A DNA stretch of 56,551 nt from an uncultured Verrucomicrobiota bacterium (GTDB taxonomy: Bacteria > Verrucomicrobiota > Verrucomicrobiia > Opitutales > Opitutaceae): positions 1-56,551 of the forward strand of contig CAJXQX010000018.1 of the NCBI GenBank assembly GCA_913058185.1. Reading direction: 5' to 3'. Of this stretch, positions 35,463 to 43,869 are shown piece by piece. Every line of letters begins with the position of its first letter. Position 1 is the first letter of the stretch. Made by a program: the position numbers and the translations under genes. The notes under the pieces are model-generated. The model was not told where the DNA came from, did no database searches, and saw only the letters and a list, made by a program, of their open reading frames with translations.

Positions 35463-36528
35463 ACTCCAACCCAACTGGCCCCCCCTGGTCACCGCCTTCA
35501 ATCTGACGGGAGAATTCGTTTCCGCCGCGCCATACGGGAGCGGTCACATCAACGACACCTTCGCCCTGACGATGGCCGTGGATGGCGAATCCGTGCGCTA
35601 CATCTATCAGCGTATCAACGAACACGTCTTCAAGGACATCCCAGCGTTGATGGACAACATCGCTCGGGTGACTGCTCACATTCCCGGTGGGCTTACCCTC
35701 ATCCCTTGCGTCGATGGGTTACCCTTCGCTCGCGATGCTGATAATGCCTACTGGCGCTGTTACGTTTTTATCGAAAAAGCGTCCACCCACGACATCGTCG
35801 AACACGCAGGTCAGGCCCGTGCCGCCGCGTTCAGTTTTGGCGAATTCCAAGAGAGACTCGTCGACCTTCCCGGTCCGCGACTGAATGAAACAATTCTCAA
35901 TTTCCATCACACCCGCAGCCGCTTCAACACCCTGCAGGATGCCATCGCGGCCGACACGCATCAACGGGTATCCGAGATCGGTGATGACGTCGAATTCGCA
36001 CTCAGTCGCGAAGCCATGGTTGACCGCCTGATCGATCGCACCGCCCGCGGCGAAATCCCCGAGCGCATCACGCACAATGACACCAAAATCAACAACGTCA
36101 TGATCAACGATGCTACCGGAGAAGGCGAAGCGGTCATCGATCTAGACACCGTGATGCCTGGCCTCGTGCTTTACGATTTTGGTGACATGGTTCGCACCGC
36201 AACAAACGCGGCGGCTGAAGATGAAACCGATCTCAGCAAAGTGGAGGCTCGCATGGAAATATTCGATGCCCTCGCCGAAGGTTATCTCGCTGCCGCCAGA
36301 AAATTCCTCGACCCCGCTGAGATCGAGGAATTGGAATTTTCTGGCCGCCTCATTACCTTTGAAATCGGTCTGCGTTTCCTCACCGATCATTTGCAAGGTG
36401 ACGTATATTTCAAAACGCACCGGTCCAACCACAACCTCGAGCGCGCTCGTTGCCAGTTCGCCCTGGTGCGCAATCTCGAGGCGAACTCCGAGACCATGCG
36501 CGGTATTATCACCGACCGGTTGAAGTGA
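35452..36528 (+). CDS. Aminoglycoside-phosphotransferase-fold sugar kinase, NahK-like
   Basis: 358 residues. Kinase fold: YGSGHINDTFAL as nucleotide loop, catalytic RITHNDTKINNVMI (HxD with Asn) near residue 205 and the metal-binding AVIDLDTVMPGLVLYDFGD near 226. The HNDTK.NNVM and IDLDT.MPG...D.GD combination is that of N-acetylhexosamine 1-kinase NahK and relatives, which phosphorylate GlcNAc/GalNAc at C1. Coupled translation with the small membrane peptide and the symporter suggests uptake and anomeric phosphorylation of one sugar. Substrate identity is inferred from motifs. Confidence 0.75.
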   Translation: MTAKLQPNWPPLVTAFNLTGEFVSAAPYGSGHINDTFALTMAVDGESVRYIYQRINEHVFKDIPALMDNIARVTAHIPGGLTLIPCVDGLPFARDADNAYWRCYVFIEKASTHDIVEHAGQARAAAFSFGEFQERLVDLPGPRLNETILNFHHTRSRFNTLQDAIAADTHQRVSEIGDDVEFALSREAMVDRLIDRTARGEIPERITHNDTKINNVMINDATGEGEAVIDLDTVMPGLVLYDFGDMVRTATNAAAEDETDLSKVEARMEIFDALAEGYLAAARKFLDPAEIEELEFSGRLITFEIGLRFLTDHLQGDVYFKTHRSNHNLERARCQFALVRNLEANSETMRGIITDRLK

Positions 36529-36540
36529 TTCCCTAACGAC

Positions 36541-38631
36541 TCAGTGCGCCACGGCGCCACGCGTCTTCAGCACATTGTTTCCGCCCGAATCGGTAATCGA
36601 AAACCCGATCCCATCGAGGACTTTGCCACTCTCTCGGTGATAGACGCGGACTGGCTGCCAGCCAGCGGCCAACCGAACCGAATCCGATGTCGAACCCGTT
36701 TCGCCGATCACTCGGCTGTCGTGGACAAATACCATACTATTTCCGGCACCGTCCTCTAACTCGAAGGTGTAGTCGCCATCGGTTGGGATATTCACAAAAC
36801 CCTCAAATGTGACGCCGTAGGAACCGAGTCGATCGCTCGAGGGTAATTTCACTTCGCTCACCAAATCAATGGCACCGGCAGCCATCGATTGAAATTGAGG
36901 CAACCATGGCCAGGACCCCGGATAGATAGAGCGTTTCCAACCGGAGTTTTCTGGCATCACGCCCGCCGCGGCCGGCACGTAAGCTTCATCGTAGGGACGC
37001 GGCGCTGATTCGTTGGGGCGGCGAATCTGCAACACCCGAGCCTTCATCCGTTCCTGCAGATCCGCGAACTCCGGACGCTTGGCCAGATCGTTCGATTCCT
37101 GCGGATCGTTGTTGAGATTGAAGATTTCGAAATCGTCGTCGGCCGACTCCACATTGTAACGCAGTCCTTTGTAACCGTCCAAATGGACCGCCTGCATCTG
37201 TCCGCGTTTGCGGCCACGATGAGAAGGCAAAAACGCGTCATACCCGGGGGACTTGCTGCCGTTCCAATACTCCGTGTAAATCGTGCTCGCCGGACGAGCC
37301 GCCGCTCCACTCATCGAACCGATCAGGGAAACTCCGTCCGACGCCGCAGGAATAGCCACACCGGCTAAGTCGGCAAACGTCGCCATCCAATCCCAGTGTC
37401 CGGATGGAGTAGCATCGATTCGTCCTGCCGGGATGTGCTTGGGCCAACGTGCGAGGGTCGGCTCCCGCACTCCTCCCTCCAAAGTGTCACGCTTGATGCC
37501 GTCAAAGGGTCCGAATCCGTGAAAGAAATCGGGGTCATAATTCTCTTCTATATACGACTCCTTGGAAGGACCGTTGTCGGAGGTGAAGATCACCAGAGTG
37601 TTGTCCGCGATGCCGAGGTCTTCAAGCGTCTGCAGTAGATCGCCTACCGTGTCATCAATTCGACGCACCAGGTTGGCGTAGCGTTTCTGCACATCGGGCC
37701 AAGGCTGTTCCACCGTCGTGGGGTCGCTGTCATGGTCCCAAGTGCGATGTTTAAATTCCGGATGCATCCAACCGTCGTAAGTGCCTTCCGCCGTATTGAT
37801 CATGCGACCGGGTTTGCCCAACCACTGGAGACCGCCATTCAATCCACCACCGTCCGGAAAGGCCGTGGACGGATTATGCAAAACCGCGTGTGGGGTGTCG
37901 TGCGCGAGGTAGGCCATGAACGGCTGATCGGGATTCGATTGCTGGTGCTCGATAATCCACTGCTTAGCCCGCGCGGCGAAGAGATCGGTGGTATAAGCCA
38001 TGTCGAGACCGGCCGAGACTTCTTCATCGTTTTCCCAAATTTCCCGGCCGTCTTCTTTCGGGTAATGAAAATGGCCGTCCCGATGGCGGGCGTAGCCATA
38101 AAAATAATCAAAGCCGCGATTGGTAGGAAATCCATCCCAAGTCTGTTGTTCGGCGATTCGGTCCGCCATGGGGCGATCACGAGCTGGGTTCTTATCGCCG
38201 GTGCCGCCCTGCAGTCCCCACTTGCCGAACGCAGCGGTTTTGTATCCTGCCGCCTGCAATACCGAACCCAGCGTGTGCGTGTCGATGAGTGCCTTATCAA
38301 ATTGGTTATCCCGCACATCGGCATGCCCCTGGGTAACTCCTGTAAGCAACGAAGCCCGCGAAGGTGCGCAAACCGGCGCGGCGCAATAATGCTGGGTGAG
38401 CATCACCCCATCGCGCGCCATCGTATCAATCGACGGTGTGCCAAAGTGGGGAATCGATCGATCACCCATCGCCGCCCGTTCGTTTTGATAGAACACGCCG
38501 ATATCACCGTAACCCAGATCATCGGTAAAAATGAAAAGGATATTGGGTCGAGGTGCCTCGGTATCGACTAAGGCAAACGTTGGCACGATCAGCGTACACA
38601 ATAAGGATAGGAGGACGGGGTAACGTTTCAT
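36541..38631 (-). CDS. Exported S1-family sulfatase with C-terminal PA14-like domain
   Basis: 696 residues. Signal peptide at 1-20; alkaline-phosphatase-fold start PNILFIFTDDLGYGDIG with metal Asp pair; formylglycine motif C88-A-P-S-R in VCAPSRASLLTG; GKWGLQGG and IFTSDNGP hold further metal ligands. After the sulfatase core, residues about 585-690 (YGVTFEGFVNIPTDGDYTF...) look like a PA14-type sugar-binding domain. It should remove sulfate from a glycan or aryl ester in the periplasm or outside. It is convergent with the kinase operon and separate from the other three sulfatases. Confidence 0.9.
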   Translation of the reverse strand: MKRYPVLLSLLCTLIVPTFALVDTEAPRPNILFIFTDDLGYGDIGVFYQNERAAMGDRSIPHFGTPSIDTMARDGVMLTQHYCAAPVCAPSRASLLTGVTQGHADVRDNQFDKALIDTHTLGSVLQAAGYKTAAFGKWGLQGGTGDKNPARDRPMADRIAEQQTWDGFPTNRGFDYFYGYARHRDGHFHYPKEDGREIWENDEEVSAGLDMAYTTDLFAARAKQWIIEHQQSNPDQPFMAYLAHDTPHAVLHNPSTAFPDGGGLNGGLQWLGKPGRMINTAEGTYDGWMHPEFKHRTWDHDSDPTTVEQPWPDVQKRYANLVRRIDDTVGDLLQTLEDLGIADNTLVIFTSDNGPSKESYIEENYDPDFFHGFGPFDGIKRDTLEGGVREPTLARWPKHIPAGRIDATPSGHWDWMATFADLAGVAIPAASDGVSLIGSMSGAAARPASTIYTEYWNGSKSPGYDAFLPSHRGRKRGQMQAVHLDGYKGLRYNVESADDDFEIFNLNNDPQESNDLAKRPEFADLQERMKARVLQIRRPNESAPRPYDEAYVPAAAGVMPENSGWKRSIYPGSWPWLPQFQSMAAGAIDLVSEVKLPSSDRLGSYGVTFEGFVNIPTDGDYTFELEDGAGNSMVFVHDSRVIGETGSTSDSVRLAAGWQPVRVYHRESGKVLDGIGFSITDSGGNNVLKTRGAVAH

Positions 38632-38800
38632 GGGTTAGGGAAAAGGAATAAGCCTCAACCATCCTAATGATCGGCGGGCCCAGCCATCGCACCGTCAACC
38701 CGTGCAGTGGTCAACCCCGCCTGCCTCCCGACTACTCTAATACGTTCACGAAGCCGTCTTGGTCGCAAATCCAGATCCAGGGACCAGTGGGTTCATTCGA

Positions 38801-39796
38801 CTAACCAAACGCTTTTCGTCGCAGCCCCCGCAGCGTCGAAAGATCCCCCCAATCGGTGACTTGCGGAACGGGACGCGGCGCGGTTCGGCTCCGCTTTCCC
38901 GTCAATTTCTGATAAGTGCCCAAGTGCTCTTGGACAAACGCGTGTCCTCCCAACACGGCACCATCACTGAAATACCGCACGCGGCAACGCAGCACCTGGT
39001 GAAGAGGTAAACGGCCTTTCGCCTTAATCACCTTCTGCATAGCAGCATCATCGATCTTCGCGCCGCGCTCTTTTGGGGTCGATCCCTTGCCAAAAAGCGT
39101 TTTTCGGTAGGCCTCTTGAGTCCAATTCCACCCCTGTTTCCGGCCACCCTCGATCAATCGAACAATCCCCTGCTGCGCAGGCTTGTGACCCGCCACAGCT
39201 TCGGCATAACCGCAAAATCGATAGTCTTTAGGATCATTGACCAAACCAGCCCGAACCGGGTTCAGGTCGATGTATGCGGCCATGGTGCGCATGACGCCGG
39301 ACGTGGCTTCCACCAACACACTTTTAAAGCGCTCCGACCAGAGCGTGCCGTAACGCTGGTGGCTGCGGTTATACCAGACGGAGAACCGTTGTTTCACGAG
39401 CTTCATGAATGGCGAGAGATCACCCATCATCGCGAGCTGCTGATTGCGCCATTCCTTCGCGGCCTCACCGTTGGATTTGAGCTGAGATTGAATGACCTCG
39501 AAACGAGCGGTTTGGTATTTGGTGGGTTTGGGATAAAGAACCCGGTAGCGCCGCACTAATTCAGTATCGGTGATCGCTGGTTTCTGAGGGACACGCACCA
39601 GCACATGGAAGTGATTGGACATGACCGCGTAGGTGATGATTTCCAAGCCACAGTAGTCGGCGATCTGCCACAATTGCTTACGAAGAACCTCCTTGGCCAC
39701 ATCATCCAGTAACCGCTCGCCATTAACCGTGCGAGACATGCAGTGGTAAACCGCCTCTCCCTTCCCTGCATCTACCTTAATCCGTGCCTGCCTCAT
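38801..39796 (-). mobile_element. REP-associated tyrosine transposase-like (RAYT, Y1 HUH family) gene
   Basis: 331 residues. The N-terminal Y1 transposase domain is intact: YHCMSRTVNGERLL, the HUH pair in MSNHFHVLVRVP, and YNRSHQRYGTLWSERFKSVLVE with AYIDLNPVRAGLV near residue 175. The C-terminal ~110 residues are basic. RAYTs are single-copy domesticated relatives of IS200/IS605 transposases that act on REP hairpins. I see no clear REP palindrome or GTAG-type tetranucleotide in the flanks (38632-38800, 39797-39975), so mobility is doubtful. Confidence 0.85.
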
Positions 39797-39866
39797 TTTC
39801 CCACTACCACATCAATCCCTTCATCTCATTTATTTTAACCTGTCCCTTTTTTTTTCTTAATCCAAT

Positions 39867-39881
39867 CGTGAACTGTTTAAG
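39867..39881 (+). promoter_or_regulatory. Candidate operator, site 1 (upstream of uxaE-like gene)
   Basis: CGTGAACTGTTTAAG, an imperfect palindrome centred on T39874, ending 94 bp before the ATG at 39976. It shares nnTnAACTGnTTAAn with sites at 42823-42837 and 48352-48366. A second right half-site GTTTAAG is at 39913-39919. The two regulators encoded at 44.9-47.1 kb are candidate binders. Confidence 0.5.
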
Positions 39882-39975
39882 CAATCTTGCGTGAAATGTC
39901 AGTGGGTATACGGTTTAAGTGCTGAGGAGTATTCGGTAGGACTGTTAGGATCGGGATCAGATTCCCCCTCATACC

Positions 39976-41832
39976 ATGCCTTCTCCCATCAATACGTTCT
40001 TACTCGAAAACAATCTGCGCATCGTAATCAATCCCTGCGTATCGCCTGACTTCTGTCTCGATTGGGAGGACCTAAGCTCGAAGCTTTCGGCCGGAACCAC
40101 ATTGCATGATTGGAGCGCCAGTGCATTCCGCACCAAGCACGGAGAATGGACGCTGCAGGAGAATCTCGAGACCGGCGATTGCGCTTGGATGTTACACGCG
40201 GCGCCGAATGCCGACAACACCGCTGACTGTTTGGCGGAAGGCGTAACGTTGGGCGACGGATCAGTTGCATTTCCCGCTTCTTGGAAGAACCTGCTCACTC
40301 TGAAAAACCTCATCCTCGAGGCCGATGCCGGAGCCACCGTCTTCCCCACAGCTGGGGCAAACCTCGGGCGTAGCACGCTGGGTATCGGGGCTCGTTTCAC
40401 GACTTTACATTGGCCCGCGGTTGATTGGGCCATGGCGCAACTCGGCGTTGGATTGACCGCCAATCAAAATAGCATCCCGCGCGAACTCGTCTATGACGTC
40501 GACGAGATGCTCGCTGATCGTCTCGACACCGTGCCCTTCCCCTTCATCGGCACGTCCGTCCCAGAAGGGCATCAAGGCCAATCCGTCGAGGGCATGAGCC
40601 ACGGTTCAGTGCTCGCGAAGCTGAAGCACGGCTTCCACCAACGGCGCATCGCCTGGAGTTTTAACGCCGACCACCAACCCATCGGCGGCAAGTTCGATAT
40701 CCGTGAGACCGCCCTCGTCACCGGTTCCCTCTTGGCCAGCTACATCACATTCGATCTGTCGCCCGAACTCGCGAAGAACGAGCCAGCCAATATCGCCGAA
40801 ATCGATCCTGCGTTGCAGACAAAAATTCAAGAACGCATGGCCGCAGTGGGCATGTCGGTCTCCGCCGCTGACTTCGAAACGCTTCTCACGACGGTGTGGC
40901 CGGCGATGTTGAAGATGAAGCGTCGCGATGATCTCTACGCCCAGGCTCGGGCCGATGCTTTCACGACGACCGCAGGACGCACCTACCTGCGCGAACTATC
41001 AATCGACGAGCTCCCCGGACTCACCACTCCCGAAACCACTGCGGTGATGCTCGCGCTTTGTGAAGCGATGGACATGCCAGTCAACTTCATCGCTCCAGCG
41101 TTTGGGTTTCAAAAGAACATCCCGTATCCCGATGAGGTCCGTTTGCGCGAACTGATCGCAGCCCAATGGGAAGTTTGTGAAAAATTTGAGGTAAGCATCG
41201 GTTTCCATTCCGGGTCGGGAAAATCCGCGAGCAACTACCGCATCATGGGCGAGATGACAGGCAGCCGCCTCGAAATCAAAACCAGTGGCCGCTACACCTA
41301 TGAAATGGGCCACGCGTTGTATGCGTCTACGGACGAAGCCGACCAAAGACTCTGGCGGGACTGGTATGCCTTCACGGTCGATCTCGCGGTCGCCGGTGCA
41401 TTCAGTGCGGACGAAACCGAAAAGGCCGCGGCCCGTGAATTTATCTCCGCGAGCTTCCAGATCGCGCCCGCGGTCGAAGCCCTCTTCGCTTCCTCTGAGG
41501 CCTGCCACACGGCGCTCGCCACGCTCAATCCGCATCCAGATCACGTGCTGTTCTTCGAATACAACTTCCTCTACGTGCTCGCCGCTGAAGGCCGCGCGGA
41601 GAAGGTGGCACTCGGCGACCATTCACCCGCCGGTTACCGCCAACGCGCTCGGTTCTACAGCATCAGCGCCGACGCTCGACTCGCCTACTCTAAGCGCGTG
41701 GCAGCCTACATCATCTTCCTCGCCGAGACTACTGGAGTCGCCACTGCGGCAGCATGCTCCCGCAGTTCCGAACAGTTAGACGCCACCGCCAGCTACGCCA
41801 AATTCCTCGCCGCCATCGCACCGCAGGCGTGA
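39976..41832 (+). CDS. Tagaturonate epimerase-like protein (UxaE family), long form
   Basis: 618 residues, no signal peptide. The C-terminal two thirds resembles UxaE, the epimerase that converts D-tagaturonate to D-fructuronate: a strand with IGFHSGSGKSASNYRIMGEM followed by LEIKTSGRYTYEMGHAL, the HSGS...K and KT.G motifs of the family. An N-terminal region of over 100 residues is extra compared with the ~480-residue enzymes I recall. Assignment rests on remembered motifs and on context: LgoD, three genes downstream, would make its substrate. A different sugar-acid epimerase is the main alternative. Confidence 0.65.
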   Translation: MPSPINTFLLENNLRIVINPCVSPDFCLDWEDLSSKLSAGTTLHDWSASAFRTKHGEWTLQENLETGDCAWMLHAAPNADNTADCLAEGVTLGDGSVAFPASWKNLLTLKNLILEADAGATVFPTAGANLGRSTLGIGARFTTLHWPAVDWAMAQLGVGLTANQNSIPRELVYDVDEMLADRLDTVPFPFIGTSVPEGHQGQSVEGMSHGSVLAKLKHGFHQRRIAWSFNADHQPIGGKFDIRETALVTGSLLASYITFDLSPELAKNEPANIAEIDPALQTKIQERMAAVGMSVSAADFETLLTTVWPAMLKMKRRDDLYAQARADAFTTTAGRTYLRELSIDELPGLTTPETTAVMLALCEAMDMPVNFIAPAFGFQKNIPYPDEVRLRELIAAQWEVCEKFEVSIGFHSGSGKSASNYRIMGEMTGSRLEIKTSGRYTYEMGHALYASTDEADQRLWRDWYAFTVDLAVAGAFSADETEKAAAREFISASFQIAPAVEALFASSEACHTALATLNPHPDHVLFFEYNFLYVLAAEGRAEKVALGDHSPAGYRQRARFYSISADARLAYSKRVAAYIIFLAETTGVATAAACSRSSEQLDATASYAKFLAAIAPQA

Positions 41833-41867
41833 TCCGGTCGCGGACGCGGGTCGTCCAATAATTGAGT

Positions 41868-41907
41868 AAACGAAGCGTTTGGCATTCAGCGGTAATCTGC
41901 TACCGCT
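41868..41907. promoter_or_regulatory. Two adjacent inverted repeats before the SDR gene
   Basis: AAACG-AAG-CGTTT at 41868-41880 is a perfect palindrome with a 3-nt centre, like many LacI-family operators. AGCGGTA-ATCTGC-TACCGCT at 41888-41907 is a 7-bp inverted repeat with a 6-nt loop and no T tract. Both lie in the 157-bp gap between the epimerase-like gene and the SDR gene and could be operators or an attenuating hairpin. Confidence 0.45.
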
Positions 41908-41989
41908 AGGATTCCTCACGTTTCCCCCATGGATCTTCAGCTCAAGAATAATGCTATCATCTTAAATCGCTGTTTCGTGCCCCCCTCCC

Positions 41990-42754
41990 ATGACTGACAT
42001 GTTTCGTCTCGATCAAAAAACTGCCGTCATCACTGGAGCCGGATCCGGCATCGGTAAAGCCATCGCCAAAGCGTTCACTCAACAGGGTGCCACGGTCCAT
42101 GTGCTCGATCTCAATGAGCCCGCCGGACAATCGACCGTCGCAGATATCGTCGCAAACGGCGGAGAAGCCACCTTTGCGCCACTCGATGTGAGCGACCCAT
42201 CTGCGGTCACGGCCTTTGCGGCATCGATCGAGTCGCCCGACATCCTCGTCAACAATGCCGGCATCGGCCACGTCGGGAACATCCTCACCTCGACCGCCGA
42301 CGACCTAGATCGACTCCACGCCGTAAATGTGCGCGGTCCTTTCAATCTGTGTCACGCGTTCGTGCCCGACATGCTCGAACGCGGCTCGGGTAGCGTGATC
42401 AATATCGCCTCCGTCGGCGGCATTGTCGCGGTGCGTGATCGCCTCGCCTATACGGCGACCAAATTCGCCGTCGTCGGCCTGACCAAAGCCCTCGCACTCG
42501 ATCACTCCCACCAAGGGGTCCGCTTTAACGCCATCTGCCCCGGCCGGGTCGAAACCGAGTTCGTGCAAAACCTCATCGCGAAATATCCCGATCCTCAAAA
42601 GGCCTACCAGGAAATGGCCTCGACCCAACTTAACGCTCGTCTCGCTCAGCCGGCTGAAATCGCCGCCGCCGCCGTGTATCTGGCCAGCGACGCAGCCGCG
42701 ATGGTGACTGGCTCGACCATGATGATCGATGGCGGTTGGACCGCGGGGAAATAG
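41990..42754 (+). CDS. SDR-family dehydrogenase/reductase, candidate fructuronate reductase
   Basis: 254 residues. Classical SDR: TGAGSGIGKAIAKAF cofactor loop, NNAGIGHVG, catalytic Ser in NIASVGG, YTATK as the YxxxK pair, and CPGRVETEFV. LDLNE after strand 2 has an Asp, favouring NAD(H) over NADP(H). By context it could reduce D-fructuronate to D-mannonate, a step some Gram-positive bacteria do with an SDR (UxuB/YjmF type). A 2-keto-3-deoxy-L-fuconate dehydrogenase is an alternative if the locus handles L-fucose. Family certain, substrate inferred. Confidence 0.85.
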   Translation: MTDMFRLDQKTAVITGAGSGIGKAIAKAFTQQGATVHVLDLNEPAGQSTVADIVANGGEATFAPLDVSDPSAVTAFAASIESPDILVNNAGIGHVGNILTSTADDLDRLHAVNVRGPFNLCHAFVPDMLERGSGSVINIASVGGIVAVRDRLAYTATKFAVVGLTKALALDHSHQGVRFNAICPGRVETEFVQNLIAKYPDPQKAYQEMASTQLNARLAQPAEIAAAAVYLASDAAAMVTGSTMMIDGGWTAGK

Positions 42755-42822
42755 GCCCGGGCGGGCGAGCCTTTTCACTCGTCCTTGAACCGGTTGAGGG
42801 CTGCGTTCTTAGCCCGAATTCC

Positions 42823-42837
42823 ACTTAACTGATTAAC
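42823..42837 (+). promoter_or_regulatory. Candidate operator, site 2 (upstream of L-galactose dehydrogenase-like gene)
   Basis: ACTTAACTGATTAAC, centred on T42830, ends 70 bp before the ATG at 42907 in a 152-bp gap. It shares ten of fifteen positions with the sites before the epimerase-like and sulfatase genes. Confidence 0.45.
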
Positions 42838-42906
42838 TGCTCACTCCTTTGCCGATACCGGGGTAGTTTTGGATTTCTTGATCCTCCGAAATCTCATTTT
42901 GTTATC

Positions 42907-43869
42907 ATGAAATACCGCCGCCTCGGCCAAACCGACCTCGAAGTTTCCGTCCTCAGTTACGGCGCCTCACCCTTGGGAGGCGTGTTCGGAGATGAAGTCG
43001 ATGTAACTGCCGGTATCCGCACGGTGCATACGGCAGTCGATCACGGTATCAACTTCATCGACGTCTCGCCTTACTACGGCGACACCAAGGCAGAAACAGT
43101 TTTGGGCAAAGCATTGGCCGGCATCACGCGAGATCGCTACTACCTCGCCACCAAGTGTGGCCAATATGGGCAGGAGGAGTTCGATTTTTCGGCGGAGCGC
43201 GTGACCCGCAGTCTCGACGAAAGCTGTGCTCGTCTCGGGGTCGACTACATCGACGTGCTGCAGTGCCACGATATCGAGTTCGCGGAGGCTGATCAGATTG
43301 TGAATGAAACCCTGCCTGCGCTGGTTAAGCTACGTGAGGCCGGTCGCATCGGCTACATCGGTATCACTGGGCTGCCCCTCAAAGTGTTCAGCAACATCCT
43401 CGATCGGGTGGATCCGGGTGTCGTCGACACCGTGCTTTCCTTCTGTCGCTACGAGCTCAATGACTCCGCCTTGGCGGATAAGATTCCCTACCTACAATCG
43501 AAGAACGTGGGCATCATCAACGCCTCTCCGACCGGCATGGGGCTACTCACTCCCCGCGGCGTTCCTGATTGGCATTTGGCGACGCCCCTGATGGGTGAGG
43601 TCGCCAAGAAGGTGGTGGATTTCTGCACGGCGGAAGGTGTCGATGTGGTTAAGTTAGCGGTGCAATATTGCGTGCAACATCCGGATATCGCGACAACACT
43701 AGTCGGCACATCCAAACCGGTAAACATCATGGCCGACATTCGCTACGCCGAAGAGCCCATCGATCAGGAAATGCTCACCAAGGTTCTCGAAATTCTAGCG
43801 CCAATTCATAACCATAATTTCACCCGTGGCTTGCCTGCTAATCTCGACGAACTCATTCCATCTTCATGA
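42907..43869 (+). CDS. Aldo-keto reductase resembling plant L-galactose dehydrogenase
   Basis: 320 residues. AKR fold with catalytic Asp/Tyr in FIDVSPYYGDT, Lys in YLATKCGQY and His in LQCHDIEF. Blocks remembered from plant L-galactose dehydrogenase are almost unchanged: GASPLGGVFG, FDFSAERVTRSLDES, DQIVNETLPAL, GYIGITGLPLKVF, and ASPTGMGLLT. The reaction would be L-galactose + NAD > L-galactono-1,4-lactone. Bacterial relatives can also act on L-fucose, which has the same ring configuration. The stop overlaps the start of the next gene by 4 bp (ATGA). Confidence 0.85.
   Translation: MKYRRLGQTDLEVSVLSYGASPLGGVFGDEVDVTAGIRTVHTAVDHGINFIDVSPYYGDTKAETVLGKALAGITRDRYYLATKCGQYGQEEFDFSAERVTRSLDESCARLGVDYIDVLQCHDIEFAEADQIVNETLPALVKLREAGRIGYIGITGLPLKVFSNILDRVDPGVVDTVLSFCRYELNDSALADKIPYLQSKNVGIINASPTGMGLLTPRGVPDWHLATPLMGEVAKKVVDFCTAEGVDVVKLAVQYCVQHPDIATTLVGTSKPVNIMADIRYAEEPIDQEMLTKVLEILAPIHNHNFTRGLPANLDELIPSS

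Noticed and set aside
37732-38571. 279-residue open frame antisense to the 36541 sulfatase
   Set aside because: No family signature; the sulfatase on the other strand has signal peptide and active site.
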